Below, in pieces: positions 30,509 to 43,577 of a DNA stretch of 64,000 nucleotides. Within the stretch, counting starts at the first letter, position 1. Each line of letters opens with the position of its first letter. The stretch comes from Gymnorhina tibicen (Eukaryota; Chordata; Aves; Passeriformes; Artamidae), in the NCBI GenBank assembly GCA_013399875.1, contig VXAZ01007517.1:62001-126000 (forward strand), read 5' to 3'. The notes below the pieces were generated by a model. That model saw only the letters and a program-made list of their open reading frames with translations. It had not been told where the DNA came from and did not search any database. The translations under genes and the position numbers were made by a program.

Positions 30509-33500
30509 GCACATTAGACACAAGGTGTCCTGTGGCCAGCTTAAATGCTAGAGTCACAATTGTGTAGGAAATCTAATTTTCTGACCTATTCTGTAATGCA
30601 CCCTCCTCACCAGACTGCCTGCTGAGAGCCTTCCTGTGCTTATTTGGGGGCATACTGGTTGGCAAGGCTCAAAACTATGCCATAAATCATTCCAATAATA
30701 TGATGGTATTGGTTGTGTTGTAGTGCCTGGGGATGTTCTCTGATATTATTTAATTTACTAGTGTGATGTAGCCAGTGGGTCTCTGGCTGCAGGCCCAGAA
30801 TATTATGAAGTTGAGAAAACTGCAGTATCCAGTAAAAGCAAGTGAAAGTTCACAACAGAAGATCATAACTCTTCTGTTGCAAACGGAACCTGTTTTGGAT
30901 ACTTCAGAGAGATGAGCAAGTATAGTTGTGTGAGAAATCCTGTGTAATCAATCAGCTGAGGATTATGAGGCGAATGCTACACACCTGGTACAGCATTCAG
31001 TGTTGTTGTGATGGTGCTGGTACATGCCAGTGGTTCAGCCTGTGCTTTTAGACTTGGCCCATAAAGTGGTCCTTCAGCATTTTGTGCTCTGCTTTATTTA
31101 CAGGGATAATGTGCTGGTAGTCAGTGAGCAGACCCAGAAGTTTATTCGTATATATGAAATATCTTCAGCTTAGTGATGTTTGAACAGGTGTCTTACAAGT
31201 TTGATCTGTTGTTACGTAGTACCTTGGCTATCCTGATGGTACATCTTGACAGAAACTGGTCTGAACTAAGCAACATGCTGTGCTAGGAGTAACTTGGCAA
31301 TAAAGCAGTGACCTTGCCTTGCAATTTTAGCACTGTTTTATTGACTTGACTTTGTGCCTGTCAATCTATCAGTGGTGGCATTAGTGGTGTCTCTTGTCTC
31401 TTCACAGTATAGATGTGTAAAACACAGGGATGTCCAAATCACAACTTAAAATCTTACAGTTGCCTCTATGAGGCAGGAGAGCATCTAGAGTGCACACACA
31501 TGGTAGTATCTCCCACTAAACTCAACCCCCCCCACCTGATTGGTGACTGCTCTGAAAGAAGGCCATGGGGAAGACAGGTGAAGAAGCTGTATGCCCAAAA
31601 ATGAAGGCATGAGGTGAGACTTGGATAACAGCTGAGATCAAAGGGAAGCTCTGATTTATCTTGCCTTTGTAACAGTCCCTTATTCAGGGCTCTGCTGTAC
31701 AGATGTGGTACAAAACAGTGTAACTGGGTGACTGGGTCAGAGTTAGTTTAATCCAGTAGATGTTTGGCCAAGAAATGCCTAATGTCCATTAATTAAATGA
31801 GTGGAACAGTAGGTGACTGGAGCACAATTGCAGCAGCAGGTTTTTTAAGACTGTTTCTAATGGGAGGATTTCACTTGATGCTTCATCACTGAAATGATAG
31901 TTCAACACCCTCGTGACTCAGCATGGAAGTACACCAGTCAGCTCCCATAATCTCACTGAGGTGTTGCACAATTTAATTGTGAATGGGGCAACTGCTGTCA
32001 GCAAGCAGCTGCTGTTAGAACTTTGTAGTATGTGCAGGATTAGTGATGCTTTTGTACACCTAGGAGGAAGCACTGTGAGCTTGATCTGTACCATTTTGTA
32101 TGGGTAGATCACTGGCTGTGTGCTCCAGTGGTTGTGAGCACACAGGTTTCTTAAAGGGAATTCATGCAGTCTGAACTGTGTTCTACCTTAAAATAACTCA
32201 GTGAAATTGGTCCAGCCTGTGCCCAAAGACCATCTGAGCTACTGCTGCTTATTCCGAGAGGAGTAGTAGCACCCAAAACACTTGCATGCTGCTTTTCTTC
32301 AGCAGCTACTAGGACTGCTGTAGAAGGAGGGGGGGTGCTGAAAGATGTCTCTTTGAGAAGACTGTTGGGATAGGGGAACAGGGTATTCCTGATCTGAGAT
32401 GTGCCTCCCGCATGTGGTGATGTTTCAGTCCTTGTGTGAATGGCTCAGTCGTGGCGGTGTAACTGCGTCTGTTAGCAGGGATGACTTCTGCATTATAAGC
32501 AACCTTGGCTTAGTCAGCACTGAGAGCCTGTGGGTAAAACAGATGTGATAGCATGCCTCATAATGTAGGGAGAGACTTGATTTCATCACATGCAAGCTGG
32601 CTATGGTGAGCTGTAGAAACAAACATAAAAAGAACACCAAGAATCGTAGAATATACTGAATTGGAACTCCACAAGGATCACTGAGCCCAGGGCATGCTGG
32701 TGTAAGACCTGCCAAGATGCAAGAGCTGCCTTGCAGTGGATCAAACCCAAAACGTAAAGCTGCCTGCATGGTGTGTGTGAGTCCAGGCACTAGCTGTTGA
32801 TTGAGACTCCTGAGTTCCTTCTTAACAGACTGGTGCTGACTGCTGTGAGCCCTGCTGTGCGAGAACAGAGTCCCTGAGAACTGGTTGGAGCTTAGCTATG
32901 ACGGAATCAGAAGGGTGCTGTGGAATGCCAACTCTTGGCTCATTTTGCTGCCCAAGTTTCACTGCTGTAGCTCCCTTGCAAATACTCAAGGTCTTCTGTA
33001 GCAGACTGACAAGTAACAGCACCAAGGGATCAGGTTGTGGGATGCCCCTGGTCCATCTGGTGTGCACATGTGTGAGAGAGAGATTGGACTGGTGCCTGTT
33101 CAAGCCAGGCAGCTCCTTCTGGGTGCTTCCAGTTCCCTGATCCATCAGCTCTTCAGTGGGGGTTGTGGTTGAGAGGGCTGGTGGTGATGCTGCAACTGAG
33201 AAGTCAAGTGTGAGATTTTTAGTGAAATACAGCATTCCAAGGGAACAAGTCTGGGATGTGTGTATGGAAAATACAGATTGTTAGCAAAAAATAATTTCAC
33301 AAGCATTGGAGACTTCATTGTGCATCCTTCTGAAGAAAATGTGGAATTTACAAAAGCAATCAAGAAGGCCATGTCTTGGGTTTTTGAGGCTTGGGCTGTT
33401 GTGATATGAAGGAGCTGATGTAAGTTCTGTAAGGTAAGCTGTGAGCAGGTCAACTGGGAAGATAGAGCAGAGTTTGATAGCAACAGGCCTTGCAGCTGGC

Positions 33501-36500
33501 AGGTGTTTCTGTCACTAAAGTCTAAGCAAATAGAAGGTAACTTTTGTACTCTTGTGCATATCCGGTTGCTGTAGGATATATCCTCTTAAAAACATGGTCT
33601 GGGAAGTTCCACTGTAACTCTGTGTAACTAACTGAACACCTGGTCAACTTTTTTGTTGTAAGGCCAAGTATTTATAAGTTTAAGTAGTCTCACTTCAGTT
33701 TACCAATGGCTTTAGCTGAGGCCTTTGGTACTCCAGGGTTGCAAGTTCATCCTTCTGCTGAGGTTTAAGCAACATCCTAGCTGCTAGGAACCACAAGTCC
33801 TGCCCTAAGTACAAGCTCTTAGTTTGGTACACTAAGGATTTTTATCTGAAACTTGGATTTCATTGATTTAGTATAGGGCTGCAAGCAATTTGCTCAAATT
33901 AGAAACCAGTGTGTATCAGTAATAGACTGAAAATGTTTCTATGATCCTTCAAGAAATCTTAGAGCTTTGTCTCCTGGCTCCTTGGCATATCTCACATTAG
34001 GTAACTGCTGGACTTCAGGGTGGGGAAGAGGGAAACTCTTGAGATAACAACCTGAGACTTTTCCTATCCATGTGTCTGGACACTGAAGGCTGTTGCATTT
34101 GCTCTTGTCTGACAGTTGTTCCTGGCTGCATGTTGGTTTGCCTTCCTCAGGTAAAGCAGGACAGCTTCTTTTCCCCTCAGAATATTGTGTAGCATAGTGA
34201 TGAGGTGGTTTTTGACATCTGGGACCATGTCTGCTCAGGTCAGAGCACTTGTGCTGCTGCAGCATTGCTTGTGGTAGTTTGCTGATCACATAAAAGCTGG
34301 CATGGAGCTCATTTGAAATGGGTAGTAGTTCCACCAGCCAAATTGCATTTGCCTCCAGGAAACAGGCTTCCCTAGGCCAGGGGCACACATGTTCTTCTGG
34401 TGCTGCTGAGAGGCATCAGCAATGCACAGGGTGTCACCATCCTAATTTGAAGACTTGAGATGCCACAGACCACACCTTGTTTTCCTATAGCCACACCTCT
34501 GATTGCTGAGCTGGGACTTTCTGAGCTGAGTGGCTGAAGATGACAAGAGCAAGTTGTCCTCCTGTGGGACCCAAGTCCCTGAGCTGCCTCTGCCGTGTCC
34601 TGACGCTGGTGTGCTGCAGGCTCCTGCTCTGTCCTGCGGCCTCGGCAGGAGGAGCTTGCAGGGCTGAGCCTCTCGGCATCCTGGCACGTGGCCGACAGCC
34701 CCACACTGACTGTTCTGAGCTCACAGGGCTGCTGGGAGAAGCCAGTCCCAAATGGGGCACTCGCTGCTTGCAGCTCTTCCCTCAAACCCAGCCTTGGGCT
34801 CCATTCAGCAGCCTCAAGGCTGTAATGCCATCTGGTCTGCTTCACTGGGAGCTCGGTGGTTCCTTAGGTGTATGGAGAGAGGAGACTGGCTTCTCCAGCC
34901 CACGCATGCTGTTAAGGAGCAATCAGGCAGTCTCAAGGCCACTGTTGCACTTGTCAGAAACTCTAGTTCTGTAGCAAGTTTAATTCCAATGACAGTCCTC
35001 AGTGCTGATCCCTAAACAGCATGGGTGGGTGTCAAGAGATGGGGCAAGGAAAGGAATTTGCCTCCACCACAGGTCAACTAGTTGGGAATAATTGGCAAAG
35101 GATGCTGGAGACATAAGCTCAGTGTGTTTTTATGTGCTGGAGGCAACACTGCAAAGTCCAGGCTCTTATTTAAAGTGGCTGTGGCTGCTGGTGCCTTGTG
35201 TGAGGTGAATTGCTCTTCCTCACCTGCCTGAACTCCACAGCAGGGGCTGCATGTGTGCAGGAGGAAGAGGCAGCATGGATTTAGATACTGTCACTTCTAG
35301 TTTTTTCTGCCAGCAAAAGGGTCACATTTATCTGTGCTGTAGTTACTAGTATGCATAGGTAAAGGGATTTGGGCTGCTGGATAGGCTTCCATTTAATAAA
35401 GAATCTCTGCCTGCCAGCATGCTCCCCTCTTTAGCCTTACTTTGTCAGGTTTCAGGGATAGGTGGCCCACCTCTAGCCTCTGCTGAGACCAAGCAATTCT
35501 TGGTCTGTTCCTTTCTAAACAAGCAGTTGAAGTGGCTGTTGCTGTAAGAATCAATCTTCTCTGCTGGTTTTGCTACAATAGGAAGTCGGAAGTGCTGGTG
35601 ACTTTTAAGTCAGAGGGTTTTAAGACAAGCTAGGTTTGCCTGGTCTTGACTTAGGCAGCTCACTGCTCATCTCTCAAGCCAGCTGAAGTAGATTGAAATT
35701 AATTTCCCAGGATGAATGGCCTCAGTGAGTTGCACCTACTTTGCACAACCCTTTGAGCTTATACACTGGCTGTGGCTTTCTTGTGCTAGCTCAAGAAACA
35801 AATGCCTGAACTATCAAGTATGTTAAAGACCTGCAGGGAAGGATCTTTAAAGAAAAGTGGTTTATAACATAAAACTGAACTGGCTGCTTCTCATGAGATT
35901 AGCTGCAGGAAAATGAGCTTCTCATTAGACTGCATCTTCAAAGCACGGGTTGCCTTGAATGTGGGAGACAAAAGGGACCCCACTTTTGGCCGTATTGTGA
36001 CGGCCTGTCTCTGATACAGAGTTAAGTTGTGTGCTTGTTGTGTGCCACGTCTGTGGATGTGTTGACCTGTGGTGAGATTCAGTCTTTGGCCTGGGCTGCA
36101 TTGCTTGACTGGAAGGAGCAGATTGATGTGAGTGAAACCAGTGTGTAGTAACTTACTTGCCTGATATATTGTCCAGGTGACAAAGCAGGAGCACAGGCTG
36201 TGACTTGCTTCTCTGTATTGCTGAAGGACTGACCGGGCTTCTAGCGAAGCTGGCTGAGAGGGAGTTGAGAGGCAGCTGAGCTCTTCTGCATCAGAGCTGG
36301 CATGGTGCTCTGTGCACTCCTAGCACAGAGGACTCCCATGCACAGCTGGCGTGCTGTCCCTGCTGCTGTGTGTGTGGCCATGAGCTTCCCGTGCAATGGA
36401 ATCCATAGCTCCCTGGAACTCCAGCTACTCCAGCTTTGCTCAGCCCTCTCTGCTGAAGGATGTTAAATGTACTCTTTGTCCAGGACTAAATGGCAATTGC

Positions 36501-37988
36501 ACTGGGCGTCCTCTAAAGTTCGGGTGGCCCAGGATGAAAGTAGAACTGCTCCCGTTTGAACAAGACATCTGTCTAGCCTTTTCTACTGTGTACTCCTACC
36601 CCCAGGAAGACTGGGAGGACTCAAAAGCACTGCTGTCAGACCTTGGAACAAACATTATCCATCGTGAGCAAATACTGCAGAAAAGAACTCTCCCTACAGC
36701 CCCTGTCCTTGCTCGTTTTTCTGTGAACCTGTGTGGCCCTCTGAGTCAGCCTCTGATTTGCGTGTTGCTTGCAGTCTGGTGATGTGCATTTCCATAATGC
36801 ATGGCGGGTTGGGGAATGAGTGTCAGCATCCCAGAACGCAGGCTGTGAGTCTGTGTGAGTGCTTGAGCAGCCCTGGCTGCCACACTCTGCCCTGTGCCAA
36901 CACAAACACTTGTGCATTCATGCACTGAGTAGGATTGTGAAACTGGTTCTGCTGGAAAATTCTTTGCATGATATTTTATCCTCTTTTTTTGTTTTCTTTC
37001 TTTGTTGTTTTTTTTTTCTTTTGTTTTGTTTAACAAGACCAGTTCCCTGATCTGGTTCACCATGAGAGTGCACAAACAGACATGCAGGGGATGGTCCAGG
37101 AAGCATGAAGTGACATGCTCTTGTGGGAGGTGGGAGTTTAAAGGGACCTGCTGTACAATGTGAAACTTAACCTGATGGCGACAGGCTGGTTAATTTTTGC
37201 TCTTGGCATGTTGATTGCTGTGTTTCTGCCCTACTTAATTTAAAAAGTTGCCCTGTCACATTAAGGAGAAAATGTAAAGCTGATTGGGCAATGGTATGGA
37301 GCCTCTAGAAGCATTGGGACACTGGCTGCTCTGCCTGTGGAGTAGCTGAATGCTCTTCCTTGGCCACTGCATCTTGTGCAAAGGATCAGGGTATGTTCCT
37401 ACAGCTTGAAGAAAAGGAGGATCAAAGCCTAGTGAACAGCGGGCAGTCTAGAGTCTGTTTTGCTCTGCCCAGTGGAATAGATCCTAAGAGCTCTCATCCT
37501 ATTTTGAGCAGCTGTTGGAAGGTGTTTTGCTGCCTTTGAGGCTGAGTGCCAGGACAAAGCTACTGTGTGATGATTAGGGAGTTCAAACACAACCAGGGCT
37601 TCTCCCTCAAAGATAGTTCTTCTCTCAAGTCACCAGGCAAAAATAGGAGGCCAGTAAAATGCAATTAACCAAGAATTTCCATATTTCTTTATACTAACAA
37701 TGATCTGATAGACAAGCAGCCAGATTAACTGGATTGCTTACCCCTTTCTGCAAAAATGGTGCTTGCCTTGCTGAGTGAAAGAGCATCCTTTACTTTCCGC
37801 TTGCTTCCCTTTGGAAGGAGCACCCTGTGAGCCACTAACCAGCCTTGCTCCAGGTGACACAGATTGATGGATGGAAGGGTGGGGATGCTTGTTGATACAC
37901 ATCAAAAGGTTGTTGAGGGCACAGGGGAACACCACCATCTAAAACAGGGAGGGCATGAGGAAGTAAGAATTGCTGGTGACTTTGTTTG
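30509..37988. other. SDC1 intron 1, middle part
   Basis: No exon was recognised apart from intron sequence with scattered chance open frames. A CR1 tail lies on the minus strand at about 32640. T-rich simple sequence occurs at 36985-37030. Confidence 0.5.
32640..32690 (-). mobile_element. CR1 LINE 3' tail fragment, minus strand
   Basis: The sequence beginning AGAATCGTAGAATAT, continuing through a diverged cognate of the CR1 tail (AACTCCACAAGGATCAC), is the reverse complement of a CR1 3' end. Divergence is high. The element may continue to about 32780, but similarity is weaker there. Confidence 0.6.
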
Positions 37989-38092
37989 TAGAATCATAGA
38001 AGGGTTTAGGTTGGAAGGGACCGTAAAGATCACCTAGTTCCAACCACCCTGCCATCAAGGCAGTCCTCGATTGGAACACTAGCCAGGGATAA
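37989..38092 (-). mobile_element. CR1 LINE 3' tail fragment, minus strand
   Basis: TAGAATCATAGAAGGGTTTA followed by GGTTGGAAGGGACC and a tract matching CTAGTTCCAACC is the reverse complement of the avian CR1 3' end with its ATTCTATG octamer. Only about 100 bases are present, the usual 5'-truncated form. It lies in SDC1 intron 1, antisense to the gene. Confidence 0.88.
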
Positions 38093-41000
38093 AATGTAAA
38101 ATGCTTAAGTCTAGGCTGTCCAGCCCATGGACTGTTTGTGGAGTGGTTTGTAGCTGTCTTTGCGCTCTTTGGCCTGCGCATGCTGTTAGTTTGCATCTTT
38201 GGCTTGTCTAGGAAGAGAAATACTCCATGAACCTGCATGGTCACCAAGCAGCACCAGGGTTTCTTTTGAGCAGTGGAGTAGCAGGAGAAACAACTGCAAG
38301 AGAATTGAGGTGAGGTGGTGCCACACTGCTGCTGAGGTCTGATGTAACAGACTTGCATGCAAGCTTCACTCTTGACTTGCCATATAAAAGCAACAGCTCT
38401 GTTTCAGCTATTCCAGAATTTATGGCTGACTGTTAAAAGTGAAGGTGTGCGTGGCCAACTTAATTCCAGCAGTCTGTATGACTGTAAAAGAAGGGGGATA
38501 GGTGAGGATGCTGGTGGTGGTTTTTATATGGGGGTTTTTTTTTTAGTTGTTGGGTGTTTTTTTTCTTTATTTTTTCCCCTCCTTAACCATTTAAGCTGCC
38601 TCTAGACCATGGACATCTGGAATTGGAGTTAATTGTGCATGGGCTATTAACTGCAGAATATCAAGGTTTAACAAAGCTAAAGTTTCCTTCAGCAGGTGGT
38701 TTTGTCTTCCCCCCACATTAATAACAATATCACTTTGAGGTTAGAAGCTCTTCAGGCTGCTCTCAGATAGCATTTCTGCTCTTCAGTGTGTAGGAAAAGG
38801 TGAAAGACAAACTTTTCTCTTTGAGTTTATTTCAGAATTAATTGTTCAAATCCTTGTGAAAGTGTTTTTCTAGATGCTCTATTGTAGCCAAATTACAGGG
38901 CAAATGCTTTCACTCTTATATAGCTCTTAAACAAGAGCAAACCATTGGTTTTCCTTCCCATGCAGTTGGAATACTCTTGCAGGACAGTTAGGGAGGTGTT
39001 TGAGGTGGGAGAGCTCATTACAGTTCATTCCTTTTCAGCTGAGTAAGAAGGATTTATTAGGAGAAATAAATGTGCAAATTTAACAGCTTTATTCAGATAA
39101 TGGAGGATTTCAAGTGTTTTTGACACTGCAGATCACTAACTGGGATTAATAAGAGTGGGATACAAATCATCCTTAATCTAGTTAAGGGCTTGTAGCAGCT
39201 TGTGGCAGAGCCAGTGGTTTTGCTTACCTCGAAGAGTAATTTGAGAAAAGTTCTTTCCTTTTGCATGTATCAAATTAAATAAATGCGGTTCCCAGTTTGG
39301 GCAGGGTTAGATCAACTAATCAACTACAAATCTCCCCTTCATCATGAGAGAGTACTTCAGATCTCTGCTGTAGCAGGAGGGAGCTCTGTGGCAGCTGATG
39401 GGATAAGCACAGAAGGACTCATGTTTTGAGACTCTGACCAAGATGAAGACTGAAGAATAGTTAAAAATGATACTTTAAAAAAGAAAGAAGTCTGGACTAT
39501 GTCAGACTTCTGGATCTAATAATATTCCTAATGAGTTGTGAAAGCCTGGCCCATTGTTGATTAAATTGAAGATGCCACTAAGCAGCTTTCTGGTTGTCCC
39601 AGCAGAACTGAATAACTATTGTTCTGCAACAATGCAGTGCTCAGCAAGAGCAGAAGCTAAGTCATCCCAGGGTTTCCCCTAAACAGGCTGCTTTGATCCT
39701 TGTGGAAGACGGTCTTCCACTGGTTAATGAGAAATGGTTAAAGCATATCAAAAATACTGTTAAAAATTTTATGCCTCACATGCAGCTGAATTCAGTGGCA
39801 GCAAATCAAAAGGACTGGACAAGTATTTCCAACCAGTTGTCTGAACTGCTAAAAAAACCCCAACAAAACCATACAAGCTTGTTAAATGGTAAAAAAGCAA
39901 CATGTTGTCAGTGCATGATAAGAATTTAAAGATTTTTTTGACTAGAGTACATGAGACATTTTCAGAGATCCTTCAAAGGATCCACTGTCTGAAAGGTAGA
40001 GTAAGCTTGTTTTAAGCTGGAATTTATTTTCAGCTCTTTTGTATGATAGCACAACCCAGTGTTCTGTGCCCCTAATCCTCTTGGCTAATGAAAACCTTTC
40101 CCATTGGTGTAACTCAGCTTCAACAAAAGATCGTGGAAAAACCTTGACCATGAGGTGTTTGTTTGAACAGCATGGTCTGTCTTCCTGATGCAAACCCAAA
40201 TTAGTTCAGTCCCTTCTGACGCTGTCCTCAAGTAAGTGTTTTCTAACCTTGTCTGAAATCCTTTGGCAGCAGATCATTATAGAAGCATGGCCTTTCTGAA
40301 GTACTTGTATTTTGTGGAGGAGGTTACATGGGTTTTATGCCCACTGAAGCTGTAATTTATGGAGCAAGAAATGCAGTCTTTATATAACCACAGAGTTACA
40401 TAAATTGGGCAAATGTTCCTTAATGCTTGTGTGTCATGAAATTGGGTGATGTCATGAAGTTACAGAAGTTACCCACTTTGTGGGTATTCTGACTGCTGTC
40501 CACATGTACAAAATCCTGTACTGTCCCTTGAGTATTTGGGCCAAAGAAAGTCCCTCTCAGATCCCAAGCCTCAGACTGCCTGGTCAAAGGGAGGTACCAC
40601 AATGCCCAGAGGAGCGGCTGGGGACAAGACACTGGGGGACATGTAACTTCACTAAGTTCTCATATAAAACTGTGGAAAGCAGACTTTACTGATCCTGATT
40701 CAAGTTTTCTATTATTTTTTTAAGTGCAACAGCCGGCCTCAGGGGACCCGGACTGGTCCGAGTCTGCCTTCGTGTTTGGAGGGTGGGTGCTGAGCAGCTG
40801 CTGGACAGCTCTGCACTGGAACACCATGGGTCTCCACTGGCTTAGACTGGGCTGTACTGGGCTTCCCTCCTGTGAGGAGGACCTCACTATCCCTGCTCTG
40901 ATACAGAAATCCAACTAGGAATCAAACAGGTACAGAACAAAGGCTATGGAGAAGCAGAGCTTGCAGCAGCTGGGAAGGAGCTCAGAGCTCAGGTGTAAGG

Positions 41001-43495
41001 GTAGGGTAGCTGGGCACACTTGGTAAGAAAAAAGGAAGCGTGGCATGACTGAACAGGCCTCACTTATTAACCCCACGAGGGGAAGGGAGTGCAGGCTCAA
41101 TAGCTGAGATTGAGAGCTGCCATTTTATTTCTTGACAGTCTGTGACCTGTTGAGGAGGGTTGTTGAGGTCTGCAGATGATCAATCTGTCCAGGTGTTGTT
41201 AGAAATCTGTATGAACTACCCCTGAATATTCAGATTTGGGGGGAAGGCAGCCTTGATCCTAGCTGAAGGCATATGGTGATACAATCTTAAGCTGTATCGG
41301 CAATCCCTTACTTCAATAAAAAGCTGGAGAATTTGTTTTCTAGCTGCTTCAAGGAAGTCTTCCCACTGGGAGGAGGATGCAACCCCCACCTTTAGCAACA
41401 TGTTCACCTTCTGCGCTCAGCCAGGCTGAGTGACAGAACAAAGGGTTGTGCTTGCCACTGCTGGTGTGAGAAGCGAGCGAGAAACATGGTCCCTAACCCC
41501 CCCCATCAACAAAAATGGTGCAATTTCTAAACCCTCACTTATCTTCTGAACGTACTGGAAAGGGCACACGAGGGAGCCGAGTTTGGGCAGCCTGGCAGTT
41601 CTTTCTTTATTCTTTATGCACCAATAGTTCATACTCTTTAATATTTGAAGTGTAGTGAGATCAGCCTGTGTGAGTCACTGCCCTTCGACACAAGAAGGAA
41701 AACACACGGGAAGTACTTATCTGACCTACTTTCAGTGGAAGGGTGCAAAAGCACAGTGCAAACAAGCAGGGACAAATCTAAAAATCCAGATTACCTCATG
41801 ATTTGTGGTTAAGCAAGAGATCGAAGGGCAAGTCACTCTAGAAATATGCTTACAGAAGCTTAAGGAATAGTGCTTTGGGGGTTTATTTTCAGTAGGGAAG
41901 AAAAGAGCTAAAAAAATTTATGTCCGTATGAGGGGCTTTTGTTCCTACTTTCTTGTTATTTAAAAAAAAATCATAAACTACAATAATTGCCTAGAAGGGG
42001 TAAGATCTTGGGTCTGAATAGGTTGGTGGCAACTTGGATACTTGTCTTCAGAGAGGTGGAATTTAATGGGCTAGTTAGCCACCTTGGAAACTAGTTGTTC
42101 TGTGGAAATGCAGGGAATGGATAAGGTATTAAGGATGGAAGAGAAAACTGGATAAACCTGGTATCTTAAAAAGAATGAGAAGGAGATAAGACCAGTAAAC
42201 ACACCGTAGGTAATAAAGCCACAACTACAGAGCTGGATTGCTTTGGCAGTACATGCTGGTGCTGGCTAACTCTGGGATGAGGATGAGTGTTATATTCATT
42301 TTTAAGTGACACTGTGTTAATGCAAGCTAGAGAAATACAGTGGGCCTGGCTGCAAAGCTGGCAAGAATGCATGTCTTTTTTTGACATAGTAAGATGAGAC
42401 TTTTCACTTTTTGGGATCATAGTGATCCCACAGCTTGGATGATTCAATGCAGCATCTAAACTTGTGGATGGCACTGCTGGAAAGGGGTGACAAAGGTGAC
42501 TTGAGGATGGGATAGAGGTCAAAATCTGTGAAAGCAGGGAGTGTAGTTGGATGTCAAAAAGATGAAATTTGGAAGAAGTGACTTAGAGGGCTTTGGTTTG
42601 AAATCTGAGAAGGGAAAATGACTGGTTAGGTAATAGTAGCCCTGCAGAAATAAACCTAGGGGTAGACATGAGCTGAGAGTCAGGCATGTTGTAGTGATAG
42701 GAGCAGTAAGTGCATACAGCACAGGCCAACAACATGCATGAAGTAATCACTCTGCAATTAGTAAATTAGTAAACACTAAAAGAGTGTAGTTGTCTTTGGA
42801 GATCCTGAACAGCTTTGAATGTTGTATGCTCTGACAAACAAGTGCCATAGAACAGGGGGTTGGGCTCTTGTTTCAGCAGCTGAATTTCTGCTGGTTAGTG
42901 TACTCCTTGGAGCACAAACGGACAAAGCTCTGGGCTTATTCTCTGTCAGGGAAGGCTGGCTTCTATCTCTGGGCTTATTTGGAGTGCTCACACTTAATAA
43001 AATGGGACTTTGATTCTCCTTCCAGCTAGGTGCTGTAGTTCCAGATATGTGAACAGTATTTGAGTCAGAAAGGGAGAGAAGACAAACTACTTTGCCTCCC
43101 CTTCCCTTAGAATTAATGCAGTGATTTGCAGATGGAGCGGTCGGTAGCTAACGAAGACGCGAGCAGTCAGCACTGAAACAGGCTGGTAAGGACTGAGCGT
43201 TGCCTGCTACCGCGATGCGGCACAGAATGGATTCCTTGCTTTCTTCTTTCCCAAAGCAACTGCAGCCTGGAAGCAGTGCAGAGAAGGGAGACTGCAAGAT
43301 TGACCTTTCCAACACCAAACAGACTAACCAGAACTACTCTTTTTGGGGGGGAAGCTGGAATGAGGGAAGATGAAAAAAATGCAATCTGAACAAGAAAGTT
43401 TGTGTGACCTCTAGGAGCCCCTAGAAGACTCTGTGCAAGCAACATTATAACTTCAATCTCACCCCTGACTCATCTGTTTGCTCTTGTCTTTAAAG
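38093..43495. other. SDC1 intron 1, 3' part
   Basis: No exon was recognised. It contains T/G-rich simple sequence at 38520-38580, two near-perfect short palindromes at 39486-39511 and 39703-39719, and a weak, very old LINE-like stretch around 42500-42740. It ends in the acceptor of SDC1 exon 2. Confidence 0.5.
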
Positions 43496-43577
43496 CAAAC
43501 TACAAATCTGAACCTTCCCCCTGAAGACCTTGATTCATCTGGTGATGAAGACGACACATTCTCAGGTTCAGGTGCAG
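43496..43577 (+). CDS. SDC1: SDC1 exon 2: N-terminal glycosaminoglycan-attachment region
   Basis: Acceptor CTCTTGTCTTTAAAG ends at 43495 and donor GTGAGT follows 43577. The exon reads [20 protein letters not shown] and then TFSGSGAG, so three Ser-Gly pairs sit in an acidic setting. The phase-0 start at Gln corresponds to the first residue after the human exon 1 boundary, as I recall it. The exon ends one base into a Gly codon. Confidence 0.93.
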
